Positions 1 to 5,112 are shown, counted from the stretch's first letter. The stretch is 5,618 bases of DNA from Bacteroidota bacterium (GCA_020048595.1 JAIFMH010000325.1:1-5618); one strand, 5' to 3'. Numbers and translations: made by a program. Notes: a model not told the origin generated them from the sequence alone.

Positions 1-41
1 TAATTACCGTCGCAGGTTACATATTTCTTTTTCTCACTCAT
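1..41 (-). CDS. nifJ: Pyruvate:ferredoxin (flavodoxin) oxidoreductase, N-terminal fragment (runs off left edge)
   Basis: Reading leftward from the ATG at 41, the sequence encodes MSEKKKYVTCDGN and then the first two bases of a further codon before the window ends. The short lysine-rich start followed by a (F/Y)(I/V)TCDGN motif is, from memory, how the Bacteroidota single-chain pyruvate:ferredoxin oxidoreductases begin, just ahead of the conserved pyrimidine-domain segment. That enzyme oxidatively decarboxylates pyruvate to acetyl-CoA with thiamine diphosphate and iron-sulfur clusters and is central to anaerobic metabolism. No Shine-Dalgarno is visible; the upstream sequence is AT-rich, as is common in this phylum. 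A candidate -7 box lies at 104-111. The gene is divergent from the dihydroorotate dehydrogenase-like gene, a neighbour I recall next to this enzyme in Bacteroidales. Only 13 residues are visible, so the call rests on one motif plus context. Confidence 0.6.
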   Translation of the reverse strand, partial: MSEKKKYVTCDGN

Positions 42-103
42 ATGTTTGGATATTAGATTATTAACTTGAGAATATATAATTTCCATGCTTTTCAAAAGCG
101 GTG

Positions 104-111
104 CAAAATTA
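104..111 (-). promoter_or_regulatory. Candidate Bacteroidota -7 box for the leftward oxidoreductase gene
   Basis: On the minus strand this reads TAATTTTG, matching the TAnnTTTG -7 consensus of the Bacteroidota primary sigma factor. It would place transcription start about 55 bases ahead of the ATG at 41. No TTTG -33 element is seen at the usual spacing of roughly 19-21 bases; the nearest, at 144-147 on the complement, is too far. The box is a single match in AT-rich DNA, so confidence is modest. Confidence 0.35.
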
Positions 112-358
112 CTTTTTTATAAGGAATTAAGGGATAATAAATACAAAAAATACGCCCGATGATGCTAATTTAAAATGATTATAGATTAGAATAGCAGTAA
201 ATATCAGCAAGTTAAACAATTATAAAGAATTCACCAGCTAAACAGAGAAAATCTTGTTTGTAAAAAAATTGAAGCATTGCAATACTTATATTCAAAAAAA
301 TATTAATTTTCCGCTTTCAAACCATGAATAGAAATTTAATAGTATTCATAAAAAATTT

Positions 359-363
359 GGAGG
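359..363 (+). promoter_or_regulatory. Shine-Dalgarno site of the DHOD-like gene
   Basis: GGAGG lies 7 bases ahead of the ATG at 371. It is a strong site for a genome in which the other visible genes have none, and it fixes the start codon of the DHOD-like gene. Confidence 0.7.
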
Positions 364-370
364 AAACATT

Positions 371-1369
371 ATGATTAACCTCGCCACAAATTACATGGGA
401 ATTGCTCTGAAAAATCCCATTATTGCAGGTGCCAGCAGTATGTCGACAGACCTTGCTATGTTAAAAAAACTTGAACAGGCTGGAGCTGCTGCTATTGTTT
501 ATAAAACTTTATTTGAAGAGCAGATAAACCTCGAAAGCGCCCAGTTCGATGATCAGATTGAGGCTATGGCCGGACTTCATGCCGAAATGACCAGCTTGTA
601 TCCAAAACTGCAACATGCCGGACCGGAAGCTCACCTGGTGAATTTACGCAAAGCTAAAGAAACACTGGGCATCCCGGTAATCGCCAGCCTTAACTGCCTT
701 TACGACAATACCTGGATTGAGTATGCCCGGCTTATCGAAAAAACAGGCGTTGATGGAATTGAGTTGAATTTCTATTTCGTTCCCGGCGATTTTGAAGCCG
801 ACGGCCGTTCGATTGAAGATATTCACCTTGACCTGGTGAAAATGATTAAATCAAAAATTACCATTCCTGTCAGCGTTAAGCTTAGTTCATTCTATTCGAA
901 TCCGCTGAACTTTATATCCCGCCTTGATAAAGCAGGAGTAAACGCAGTTGTTATATTCAACCGTATGTTCGAACCGGAAATCAATGTTCAGGAAATGAAA
1001 CATATTGCTCCGTTTTATCTAAGCCACGAAGGCGATTACCGTCTTGCACTCAGGTATGCTGGTCTGCTGTATGGCAATCTGAAAGCAAATGTATGTGCCA
1101 ATACCGGAATTTACCAGGGCAACGACGTAATTAAAATGATACTGGCCGGAGCCGATTGCGTGCAGGTTGTAAGCACACTATATAAAAACAAACCTGAACA
1201 TATTGCAACCATGCTAAGCGATATGGAAGCCTGGATGGAATCAAAGAAATTCACATCAATAGCTGACTTTAAAGGAAAACTGTCGAAGAAAGAGTTAAAA
1301 GATCCGTTTGTTTATAAACGTGGCCAGTATATCGATTTATTGCTAGGCTCAGATCAGCTGATCAAATAA
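371..1369 (+). CDS. Dihydroorotate dehydrogenase-like protein (FMN TIM barrel)
   Basis: The 332-residue protein has the layout of the dihydroorotate dehydrogenase/dihydropyrimidine dehydrogenase FMN-barrel superfamily. Visible parts are a start segment with NPIIAGASS (15-23), a strand ending in ASLN (105-108), GVDGIELN (126-133), a strand with SVKLS whose K170 sits where the family contacts FMN, GVNAVVIFNR (189-198), and a phosphate-binding end with NTGIYQGNDV (244-253) and AGADCVQVVS (259-268). Length is normal for the group annotated as dihydroorotate dehydrogenase-like in Bacteroidota. True class 1 enzymes carry a catalytic Cys in the loop after the ELN strand (LSCPN type). Here that loop reads FYFVPGD (134-140), with no Cys or Ser, so orotate synthesis is doubtful and I withhold pyrD. 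The real substrate is unknown. The start follows GGAGG. It is cytoplasmic, stands alone as a transcription unit, and ends in a hairpin terminator. Its divergent neighbour is the probable pyruvate:ferredoxin oxidoreductase, which may hint at a shared redox role. Confidence 0.88.
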   Translation: MINLATNYMGIALKNPIIAGASSMSTDLAMLKKLEQAGAAAIVYKTLFEEQINLESAQFDDQIEAMAGLHAEMTSLYPKLQHAGPEAHLVNLRKAKETLGIPVIASLNCLYDNTWIEYARLIEKTGVDGIELNFYFVPGDFEADGRSIEDIHLDLVKMIKSKITIPVSVKLSSFYSNPLNFISRLDKAGVNAVVIFNRMFEPEINVQEMKHIAPFYLSHEGDYRLALRYAGLLYGNLKANVCANTGIYQGNDVIKMILAGADCVQVVSTLYKNKPEHIATMLSDMEAWMESKKFTSIADFKGKLSKKELKDPFVYKRGQYIDLLLGSDQLIK

Positions 1370-1390
1370 TACGAATTGGCTTAAACTTAT

Positions 1391-1423
1391 AAAAACCCCG
1401 TGCTGAATACGCCGGGGTTTTTT
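1391..1423 (+). terminator. Intrinsic terminator of the DHOD-like gene
   Basis: AAAAACCCCG (1391-1400) pairs with CGGGGTTTTT (1413-1422) across a 12-base loop and runs into a T-tract. It begins 21 bases after the stop codon. The A-tract on the left also makes it plausible in the other direction. Confidence 0.8.
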
Positions 1424-1456
1424 AAACCTGACAGGTTTTTAAAACCTGTCAGGTTT
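1424..1456. repeat. Palindromic repeat, copy 1 (CCTGACAGG family)
   Basis: The arms AAACCTGACAGGTTTT (1424-1439) and AAAACCTGTCAGGTTT (1441-1456) are exact reverse complements around one central base. Each arm is itself nearly palindromic (CCTG-A-CAGG), so the element is nested. I recall repeats of this sequence as common dispersed intergenic palindromes in Bacteroidota genomes; that is memory, not a search. It sits directly after a terminator, as does copy 2. Confidence 0.85.
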
Positions 1457-1559
1457 AGAGGAAAACTGTCTGTCGAAGAAAGAGTTAAAAGATCCTTTTG
1501 TATACAAACGTGGTCAATATATCGACTTATTACTTGGTTCGGATCAGCTTATCAAATAA
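1457..1559 (+). pseudogene. 3' remnant of a second DHOD-like gene
   Basis: Positions 1476-1559 encode the same final 27 residues and stop as the intact gene (1286-1369). The two tails differ at 11 codons, all silent (for example CCG/CCT, TAT/TAC, GAT/GAC, CTG/CTT). Homology starts abruptly at 1457, straight after a palindromic repeat. A CTGT insertion at about 1467-1474 shifts the frame at the left end of the remnant. There is no start codon or body in this frame, so no protein is expected. The purely silent pattern shows the copy diverged while it was still part of a selected full-length gene. It therefore came from a paralog or a foreign ortholog, not from neutral duplication of this tail. 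Confidence 0.85.
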
Positions 1560-1580
1560 TACAAACCAATTTAACCTGGT

Positions 1581-1614
1581 AAAAACCCCGAGCTGAATAA
1601 GCCGGGTTTTTTTT
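1581..1614 (+). terminator. Terminator of the gene remnant (diverged copy)
   Basis: CCCG-A-GCT (1587-1594) pairs with AGC-CGGG (1600-1606) around a short loop, with one bulged base, and is followed by a run of eight T (1607-1614). It is homologous to the terminator at 1391-1423 and stands at the same distance from the remnant's stop codon. Confidence 0.7.
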
Positions 1615-1622
1615 ATTTCCGG

Positions 1623-1655
1623 AAACCTGACAGGTTTCAAAAACCTGTCAGGTTT
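1623..1655. repeat. Palindromic repeat, copy 2 (CCTGACAGG family)
   Basis: The arms AAACCTGACAGGTTT (1623-1637) and AAACCTGTCAGGTTT (1641-1655) flank a CAA centre. It is the same element as copy 1 with a changed centre, again placed just after a terminator. Confidence 0.85.
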
Positions 1656-1688
1656 AAAAAAAAAGAACCGGCGGGCGCCGGTTCTTTT
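1656..1688 (-). terminator. Intrinsic terminator of the first sigma/TPR operon
   Basis: AAAAGAACCGGC (1661-1672) and GCCGGTTCTTTT (1677-1688) form a perfect 12-bp stem with a 4-base loop. Read leftward, it is followed by nine T (complement of the A-run 1656-1664). It lies 22 bases past the stop codon of the TPR gene. Confidence 0.9.
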
Positions 1689-1710
1689 GGTAAACAGGGT
1701 GTGGGAAAGG

Positions 1711-2466
1711 TTATTTGAGCTGCAATTTTTCTAAAATGTTTTTCGCTTCCTGGCGGTGAAAATTATCCGGGTTCGAAGCTACTACTACAAACTGGTCGAT
1801 GGCTTTATCTTTCTGATTGTTCTTCAGGTAGCAAAGACCTAAATACCATTCAGCATGTTCAATATAAAGGTTATCGTTTTGTTTGATAATTGTATTGAAA
1901 GCTTTTATTGAGTTGTCGTAATTTTTAGTCTCAATATTTGAAATTCCGTAATAGAACCAAACGGCTATATTCGAATTATCGGCATCAAGTATACTTTTGA
2001 ATAATTCAGAAGCTGCGGCGAAGTCCTTTTGTTGGAATTTTATTACCGCTTCAACTATATTCTGATCACCGCGGGTTTGATCCACAATATTCTCAGAATT
2101 ATAATATTCTGTAAAAAGTGAGTCCGTCGAAATATTGCGGCTTGTTTGCATATACAAAGTTGCAGCAACCGCTACGAGTGCCACCAGCGAAGCAGCAGCA
2201 TACCACCATTTACGGGCATACATTCGTACAACCGGAACTTCTTCCTTAACTACACGGCCTGCATTAATAGCGGCGATCAGCTTACGACGTAATTCAATAA
2301 TATCATCCTTCATAAGGGCTGAATCGATACTCTGTGAGAGTTTCAGTTCTTCTGCCAGGTCAGGATTGGATCTCAGCTCCTTTTTAAAGGATGCTCGCTC
2401 TAATGGCGCCATCTCATTGGCAAGGTATTGCTCAATGGTGGCTGAATGTTTAAATTTATTTGTCAT
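1711..2466 (-). CDS. Membrane TPR protein, putative anti-sigma factor (copy 1)
   Basis: This 251-residue protein has three parts. Residues 1-85 are charged and cytoplasmic. Their IEQYLANEM...ER..F...LRSNPDLAEEL pattern resembles the helical N-terminus of anti-sigma and FecR-like regulators, but without the His/Cys zinc motif; the only Cys is C212. Residues 86-106 (from KWWYAAASL to TLYM) form one membrane helix. Residues 111-251 hold about three TPR-like helix pairs, near 135-165, 166-199 and 203-236, with typical W/Y...G...Y..A...F spacing, expected in the periplasm. The ATG overlaps the end of the sigma gene by 11 nt and has no Shine-Dalgarno, pointing to translational coupling and equal dosage. 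From this architecture I infer that it holds the sigma factor at the membrane and that the TPR part senses or binds a periplasmic partner. Anti-sigma activity is not proven; a structural TPR protein is the alternative. It is about 84% identical to copy 2. Confidence 0.8.
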   Translation of the reverse strand: MTNKFKHSATIEQYLANEMAPLERASFKKELRSNPDLAEELKLSQSIDSALMKDDIIELRRKLIAAINAGRVVKEEVPVVRMYARKWWYAAASLVALVAVAATLYMQTSRNISTDSLFTEYYNSENIVDQTRGDQNIVEAVIKFQQKDFAAASELFKSILDADNSNIAVWFYYGISNIETKNYDNSIKAFNTIIKQNDNLYIEHAEWYLGLCYLKNNQKDKAIDQFVVVASNPDNFHRQEAKNILEKLQLK

Positions 2467-3040
2467 ATCTTAAAAATTTTTGACTTCTAGGGTCATCTGC
2501 AATACGTTTTTTTAAATCTTGTTTACATAAGTACTTCCGGGTTTTGGCATAATTCTCAGTTTTAAAACCCATGATACCGGCAATTTCCCGAAGTGGAATA
2601 TTTTTTATAAAGAGGCGTAACACTTTCTGACAATCTTCGGGTAATGACAAAAAGTGTATCTGAATAATCCTGTGCATCTCGGTCTCTGCAATACTTGCTT
2701 CCTGAAGCATGTCTTTTGGCAGATCGATAAACACTTCTACATCTGACAGTTTGTCAAAAATGGCCTTACGCTTGTTAAGCTTTTGGAGCCATAAATTCCG
2801 GCAAACTGAATACATGTATGTTTTAAAAGAACTGGTTAATGTTAATTGGTTTAAACTTATTTTATTATAAAGTATTATTATCCCATCCTGAAACGTATCC
2901 TCAGCATCTTCCCCTGTCCCCCCATTTTCAGATACAAGGAATCTGATTAACGGGAAAAACTCCTTGTAGATGAAATTAATGATATAATCACTCCTTAATC
3001 TCAATCCTTCTAATATGGCTTCATCAGAATAATGGATCAT
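2456..3040 (-). CDS. ECF-like RNA polymerase sigma-70 family factor (copy 1)
   Basis: The 194-residue protein has sigma region 2 at about residues 20-92, including EDAEDTFQDGIIILY (44-58), the core-binding and -10 helix signature, and FKTYMYSVCRNLWLQKLNKRK (72-92). A linker follows, then region 4 at about 121-180. Its helix-turn-helix is built from LPEDCQKVLRLF (133-144) and IPLREIAGIMGFKTENYAKTR (148-168). Regions 1 and 3 are absent, as in extracytoplasmic-function sigma factors. The start ATG gives MIH, conserved in both copies, and no earlier in-frame start is evident. It is the first gene of a two-gene operon with the membrane TPR protein. A conserved element at 3053-3079 lies just upstream and may be its autoregulated promoter. 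Twelve of 194 residues differ from copy 2, none in residues 119-190, so both should recognise the same promoter. Confidence 0.92.
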   Translation of the reverse strand: MIHYSDEAILEGLRLRSDYIINFIYKEFFPLIRFLVSENGGTGEDAEDTFQDGIIILYNKISLNQLTLTSSFKTYMYSVCRNLWLQKLNKRKAIFDKLSDVEVFIDLPKDMLQEASIAETEMHRIIQIHFLSLPEDCQKVLRLFIKNIPLREIAGIMGFKTENYAKTRKYLCKQDLKKRIADDPRSQKFLRYDK

Positions 3041-3052
3041 CTTTATGCTATA

Positions 3053-3079
3053 TTATCCAGAATTTTAAAAAAGGTGATA
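3053..3079 (-). promoter_or_regulatory. Shared bipartite element upstream of sigma copy 1
   Basis: Read on the minus strand it is TATCACCTTTT, 10 bases, then GGATAA, ending 12 bases before the ATG at 3040. The same pattern and spacing occurs at 4731-4757 and 4956-4982. Conservation with copy 2 runs from about 3047 to 3088 and fades beyond, so the shared block is short and compact. It may be a sigma-dependent promoter or an operator. As a promoter with GGATAA at -10 it would leave a leader of only a few bases, which is a tension. Confidence 0.5.
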
Positions 3080-3334
3080 CCATTTTTCTGACTTTTTTTC
3101 ATTTATTTTGAAAATATTTTTCATCTACCTGTTTTACAACAACTTATAGTTGAAATTATTTTTTAACAATTATTGATGAATAGTTCATTTTTCAGCTAAA
3201 ATCTATTAAATATGAGTATGGTTTTATTTTTAAAAATTCATTTCTGGGATTTAACAGGTGCTAAGTCAATATAATTTAGTCAAAATATCATACTATTTGT
3301 ATGTAATGATTAAAAGTTATAATGAATACAAGGC

Positions 3335-3368
3335 AAAAAAAAAAACCGGAAGGAACCAGCTTTTTTTA
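3335..3368 (-). terminator. Weak or degenerate terminator of the second sigma/TPR operon
   Basis: It sits at the same place, relative to the stop codon, as the perfect hairpin after copy 1 and shares an A-run plus AACCGG. The GC stem is broken (CCGGAAGGAACCAGC), so only a weak hairpin forms before a run of ten T on the minus strand. It may be leaky, allowing readthrough of copy 2 transcripts towards copy 1. Confidence 0.35.
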
Positions 3369-3389
3369 AAATTGAGTATGGGAAAGGAG

Positions 3390-4145
3390 CTATTTGAGCT
3401 GCAATTTCTCTAAAATGTTTTCAGCCTCCTGCTTATGAAAATTATCAGTACTATTTGCAACAACTACAAACTGATCGACAGCTTTATCCTTCTGGTTGTT
3501 TTTCAGGTAACAAAGTCCTAAATACCACTCAGCATGTTCAATATAAAGATTATCGTTTTGACTAATTATTGTATTGAAGGCTTTTATTGAGTTATCATAG
3601 TTTTTAGTCTCAATATTTGAAATACCATAGTAAAACCAAACTGCTATATTGGTATTATCTGCATCAAGTATACTTTTAAATAAAACAGAAGCGGTCCGGA
3701 AATCCTTTTGCTGGAATTTGATCACCGCTTCTACTATATTCTGATCACTGCGGGTTTGATCTACAATATTCTCAGATGTATAATATTCATCGAAAAGTGC
3801 ATCAGCTGAGATATTACGGGTTGTTTGCATGTACAAAGTTGCAGCAACTGCAACAAGAGCCACCAACGAAGCGGCAGCATACCACCACTTGCGGAAATTC
3901 AAACTAACAACAGGAACTTCAGCTTTAACGCCACGGTTTGCATTTATTACGTCAAGCAGTTTTCGTCGTACATCAATAATATCATCCCTCATCAATGCTT
4001 TATCAATAGCTTGCGAGAGCTTAAACTCTTCTGCCAGGTCAGAATTTGAGCGAAGATCTTTCTCAAAAGCAGTTCGCTCAGCGGGCGCCATCTCATTGGC
4101 AAGATATTGTTCAATGGAGGCTGAATGTTTAAATTTATTTGTCAT
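3390..4145 (-). CDS. Membrane TPR protein, putative anti-sigma factor (copy 2)
   Basis: Paralog of the protein at 1711-2466, same length (251), with no gaps. By hand count 40 residues differ: 23 in the first 84 (cytoplasmic) and 17 in the remaining 167. Residues 85-108, the membrane helix and its edges, are identical. TPR-like repeats lie at about 135-165, 166-199 and 203-236; within them IAVWFYYGISNIETKNYDNS and YIEHAEWYLGLCYLKNNQ are invariant between copies. Changes in the cytoplasmic part include radical ones (L22A, S49K, A65D, Y83N). It ends in TAG where copy 1 uses TAA. The ATG overlaps the sigma gene by 11 nt, as in copy 1. A membrane-tethered regulator of the adjacent sigma factor is the best inference. 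The pattern suggests the two copies keep the same periplasmic role while their cytoplasmic contacts drift or specialise. Confidence 0.8.
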   Translation of the reverse strand: MTNKFKHSASIEQYLANEMAPAERTAFEKDLRSNSDLAEEFKLSQAIDKALMRDDIIDVRRKLLDVINANRGVKAEVPVVSLNFRKWWYAAASLVALVAVAATLYMQTTRNISADALFDEYYTSENIVDQTRSDQNIVEAVIKFQQKDFRTASVLFKSILDADNTNIAVWFYYGISNIETKNYDNSIKAFNTIISQNDNLYIEHAEWYLGLCYLKNNQKDKAVDQFVVVANSTDNFHKQEAENILEKLQLK

Positions 4146-4719
4146 ATTTTAAAAATTTTTGACTTCGTGGGTCATCAGCAATACGTTTTTTCAAATCTTG
4201 TTTACATAAGTACTTACGGGTTTTGGCATAATTTTCGGTTTTAAAACCCATGATACCGGCAATTTCCCGCAAAGGAATATTTTTAATAAAAAGCCTCAAC
4301 ACTTTCTGGCAGTCCTCAGGTAACGACAAAAAGTGTATCTGAATAATTCGGTGCATCTCTGTCTCTTCAATACTTGCTTCCTGAAGCATATGTTTGGGAA
4401 GGTCAATAAATTCTTCAACATCAGTTAGCTTGTCAAAAATGGCCTTACGCTTGTTAAGTTTCTGGAGCCATAAATTCCGGCACACCGAATACATATATGT
4501 TTTAAAAGAACTGGTTAATGTTAATTGATTTAAACTTATCTTACTGTAAAGTATTATGATTCCATCCTGAAATACATCTTCAGCATCTTCACCTGATCCT
4601 CCGTTCTCAGTCACAAGGAACTTGATTAAAGGAAAATACTCCTTGTAGATGAAATTAATGATGTAATCACTCCTTAACCTCAATCCCTCCAGTATGGCTT
4701 CATCAGAAAAGTGGATCAT
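4135..4719 (-). CDS. ECF-like RNA polymerase sigma-70 family factor (copy 2)
   Basis: Same 194-residue architecture as copy 1: region 2 with EDAEDVFQDGIIILY (44-58), a linker, and region 4 with LPEDCQKVLRLF and the IPLREIAGIMGF helix-turn-helix. The 12 differences fall at residues 4, 28, 33, 37, 42, 49, 59, 99, 103, 110, 118 and 191. The three non-conservative ones (V103E, D110H, A118E) cluster in the linker between regions 2 and 4. Many silent differences across the invariant 119-190 segment (for example AGA/CGA at R185) show long purifying selection, not a recent copy or assembly duplicate. It leads the second operon and is divergent from the secreted-protein gene at 5113. The conserved element at 4731-4757 lies 11 bases upstream of its ATG. 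Autoregulation is inferred. Confidence 0.92.
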   Translation of the reverse strand: MIHFSDEAILEGLRLRSDYIINFIYKEYFPLIKFLVTENGGSGEDAEDVFQDGIIILYSKISLNQLTLTSSFKTYMYSVCRNLWLQKLNKRKAIFDKLTDVEEFIDLPKHMLQEASIEETEMHRIIQIHFLSLPEDCQKVLRLFIKNIPLREIAGIMGFKTENYAKTRKYLCKQDLKKRIADDPRSQKFLKYDK

Positions 4720-4730
4720 GGGTTGCTATA

Positions 4731-4757
4731 TTATCCGGATTATTGAAAAAGGTAATA
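4731..4757 (-). promoter_or_regulatory. Shared bipartite element upstream of sigma copy 2
   Basis: Read on the minus strand it is TATTACCTTTT, 10 bases, then GGATAA, ending 11 bases before the ATG at 4719. TACCTTTT within it is also one base from the TAnnTTTG -7 consensus, so a housekeeping promoter is an alternative. In this copy the 5' end extends to GGTATTACC, a 9-base palindrome that is imperfect in copy 1. Confidence 0.5.
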
Positions 4758-4955
4758 CCATTTTCAGATTATTATGATGCATTTACCTGATATGTTAGCT
4801 ATATTATTGCATTTCAGTAATTTACAGCCAACAAAATTTATTAACATTTTGTGATTTAATGTTCAGAATTATAAAATAATTTTCTTTTTAACATTCAAAT
4901 CAAATGCAAAGATGATACAATTTTGAAAGTTTTTTAAAATATTTTACAAAATACA

Positions 4956-4982
4956 TATTACCTTTTAACAAAACTAGGATTA
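4956..4982 (+). promoter_or_regulatory. Plus-strand copy of the bipartite element, upstream of the secreted-protein gene
   Basis: It reads TATTACCTTTT (4956-4966), 10 bases, then GGATTA (4977-4982). The first 11 bases are identical to the element before sigma copy 2, and the GGAT block is at exactly the same distance, while the 10-base spacer and flanks differ. It points towards the gene at 5113, from which it is separated by 130 bases. This makes it a candidate target site of the duplicated sigma factors; the long leader is the main reservation. Confidence 0.4.
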
Positions 4983-5112
4983 AGAATTATAACGCATCTA
5001 GCTATGGTGTATTTCTAATTATTGAAATTCTAAGAAAAATCAGAAAAAAATCAGAAATACAGATAACTGATTATAAAGACAAAAAAAAATCGCACCTTAA
5101 AATAAAGTAACC

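Larger units (their letters stand above)
42..370. other. Divergent intergenic region between the oxidoreductase start and the DHOD-like gene
   Basis: This stretch of about 330 bases is strongly AT-rich, has no convincing open frame and should hold two divergent promoters. For the leftward gene there is a good -7 match at 104-111. For the rightward gene the best candidate is TAATTTTC at 304-311, one base off the Bacteroidota TAnnTTTG consensus. Its only upstream TTG (277-279) is about 24 bases away, so I do not call it as a promoter. I see no RNA gene or repeat here. Confidence 0.6.
1271..1655 (+). repeat. Imperfect tandem duplication: gene tail + terminator + palindrome
   Basis: Unit 1 (1271-1456) and unit 2 (1457-1655) abut. 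Each contains, in order, the tail of the DHOD-like gene, a GC-stem terminator starting with AAAAACCCCG, and a CCTGACAGG palindrome. Unit 2 begins immediately after the palindrome of unit 1. The units are diverged: coding differences are silent apart from a 4-base insertion at the start of unit 2, and the spacer between stop and terminator has also drifted. This is therefore not a fresh slippage event. I infer recombination with a diverged allele, or an old tandem copy mostly deleted. Confidence 0.8.
3041..3389. other. Intergenic region between the two operon copies
   Basis: These 349 bases contain the conserved element upstream of sigma copy 1 (about 3047-3088) and a weak terminator for the upstream operon (3335-3368). 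The rest, about 3090-3330, is AT-rich with no supported gene, repeat or RNA. It is not alignable by eye with the region upstream of copy 2. Confidence 0.6.
1711..4766 (-). repeat. Tandem duplication of the sigma/membrane-TPR operon
   Basis: Copy 1 (1711 to about 3088) and copy 2 (3390 to about 4766) are in the same orientation, offset by 1679 bases. They have identical gene lengths and identical 11-nt gene overlaps. Homology includes about 45 bases upstream of each sigma gene and the short trailer after each TPR gene (shared TGGGAAAGG near 1702-1710 and 3379-3387). It fades outside these limits. Protein identity is about 94% for the sigma factors and 84% for the TPR proteins by hand count. 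Confidence 0.93.
4720..5112. other. Divergent intergenic region, sigma copy 2 / secreted protein
   Basis: These 393 very AT-rich bases lie between two divergent starts. They hold the sigma-side element (4731-4757) and its plus-strand counterpart (4956-4982). From 4983 to 5112 there is no recognisable Shine-Dalgarno, gene or RNA. A 6-bp AATCAG/CTGATT pairing (5049-5054 with 5067-5072) is too weak to call. Confidence 0.6.

Noticed and set aside
644..826. Minus-strand 60-codon open frame inside the DHOD-like gene
   Set aside because: Antisense shadow within a well-conserved barrel region, with no start signal.
1400..1582. Plus-strand 60-codon open frame
   Set aside because: It crosses a terminator stem and a palindrome and reads the DHOD-like gene remnant in the wrong frame; the correct frame encodes the conserved C-terminus.
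1424..1655. CRISPR array or transposon ends
   Set aside because: Only two palindromes, separated by a gene tail and a terminator; no regular spacers, no transposase and no target-site duplications seen.
2135..2473. Plus-strand 112-codon open frame opposite the TPR gene
   Set aside because: It is antisense to a conserved coding gene, and its counterpart at 3829-4152 exists only because the real minus-strand genes are homologous. Low-complexity Ser/Ala translation.
1711..4719. The tandem operons as an assembly artefact
   Set aside because: The copies differ at many silent and replacement sites and have different intergenic flanks, so they are genuine paralogs.
4751..4759. GGTATTACC palindrome as a dimeric-regulator operator
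   Set aside because: The symmetry is imperfect at sigma copy 1 (GGTATCACC) and its GG is absent from the plus-strand site, so it does not explain the three-way conservation.
5049..5072. Possible leader hairpin or riboswitch before the secreted-protein gene
   Set aside because: Only a 6-bp AT-rich stem with a 12-base loop; nothing resembles a known riboswitch core.
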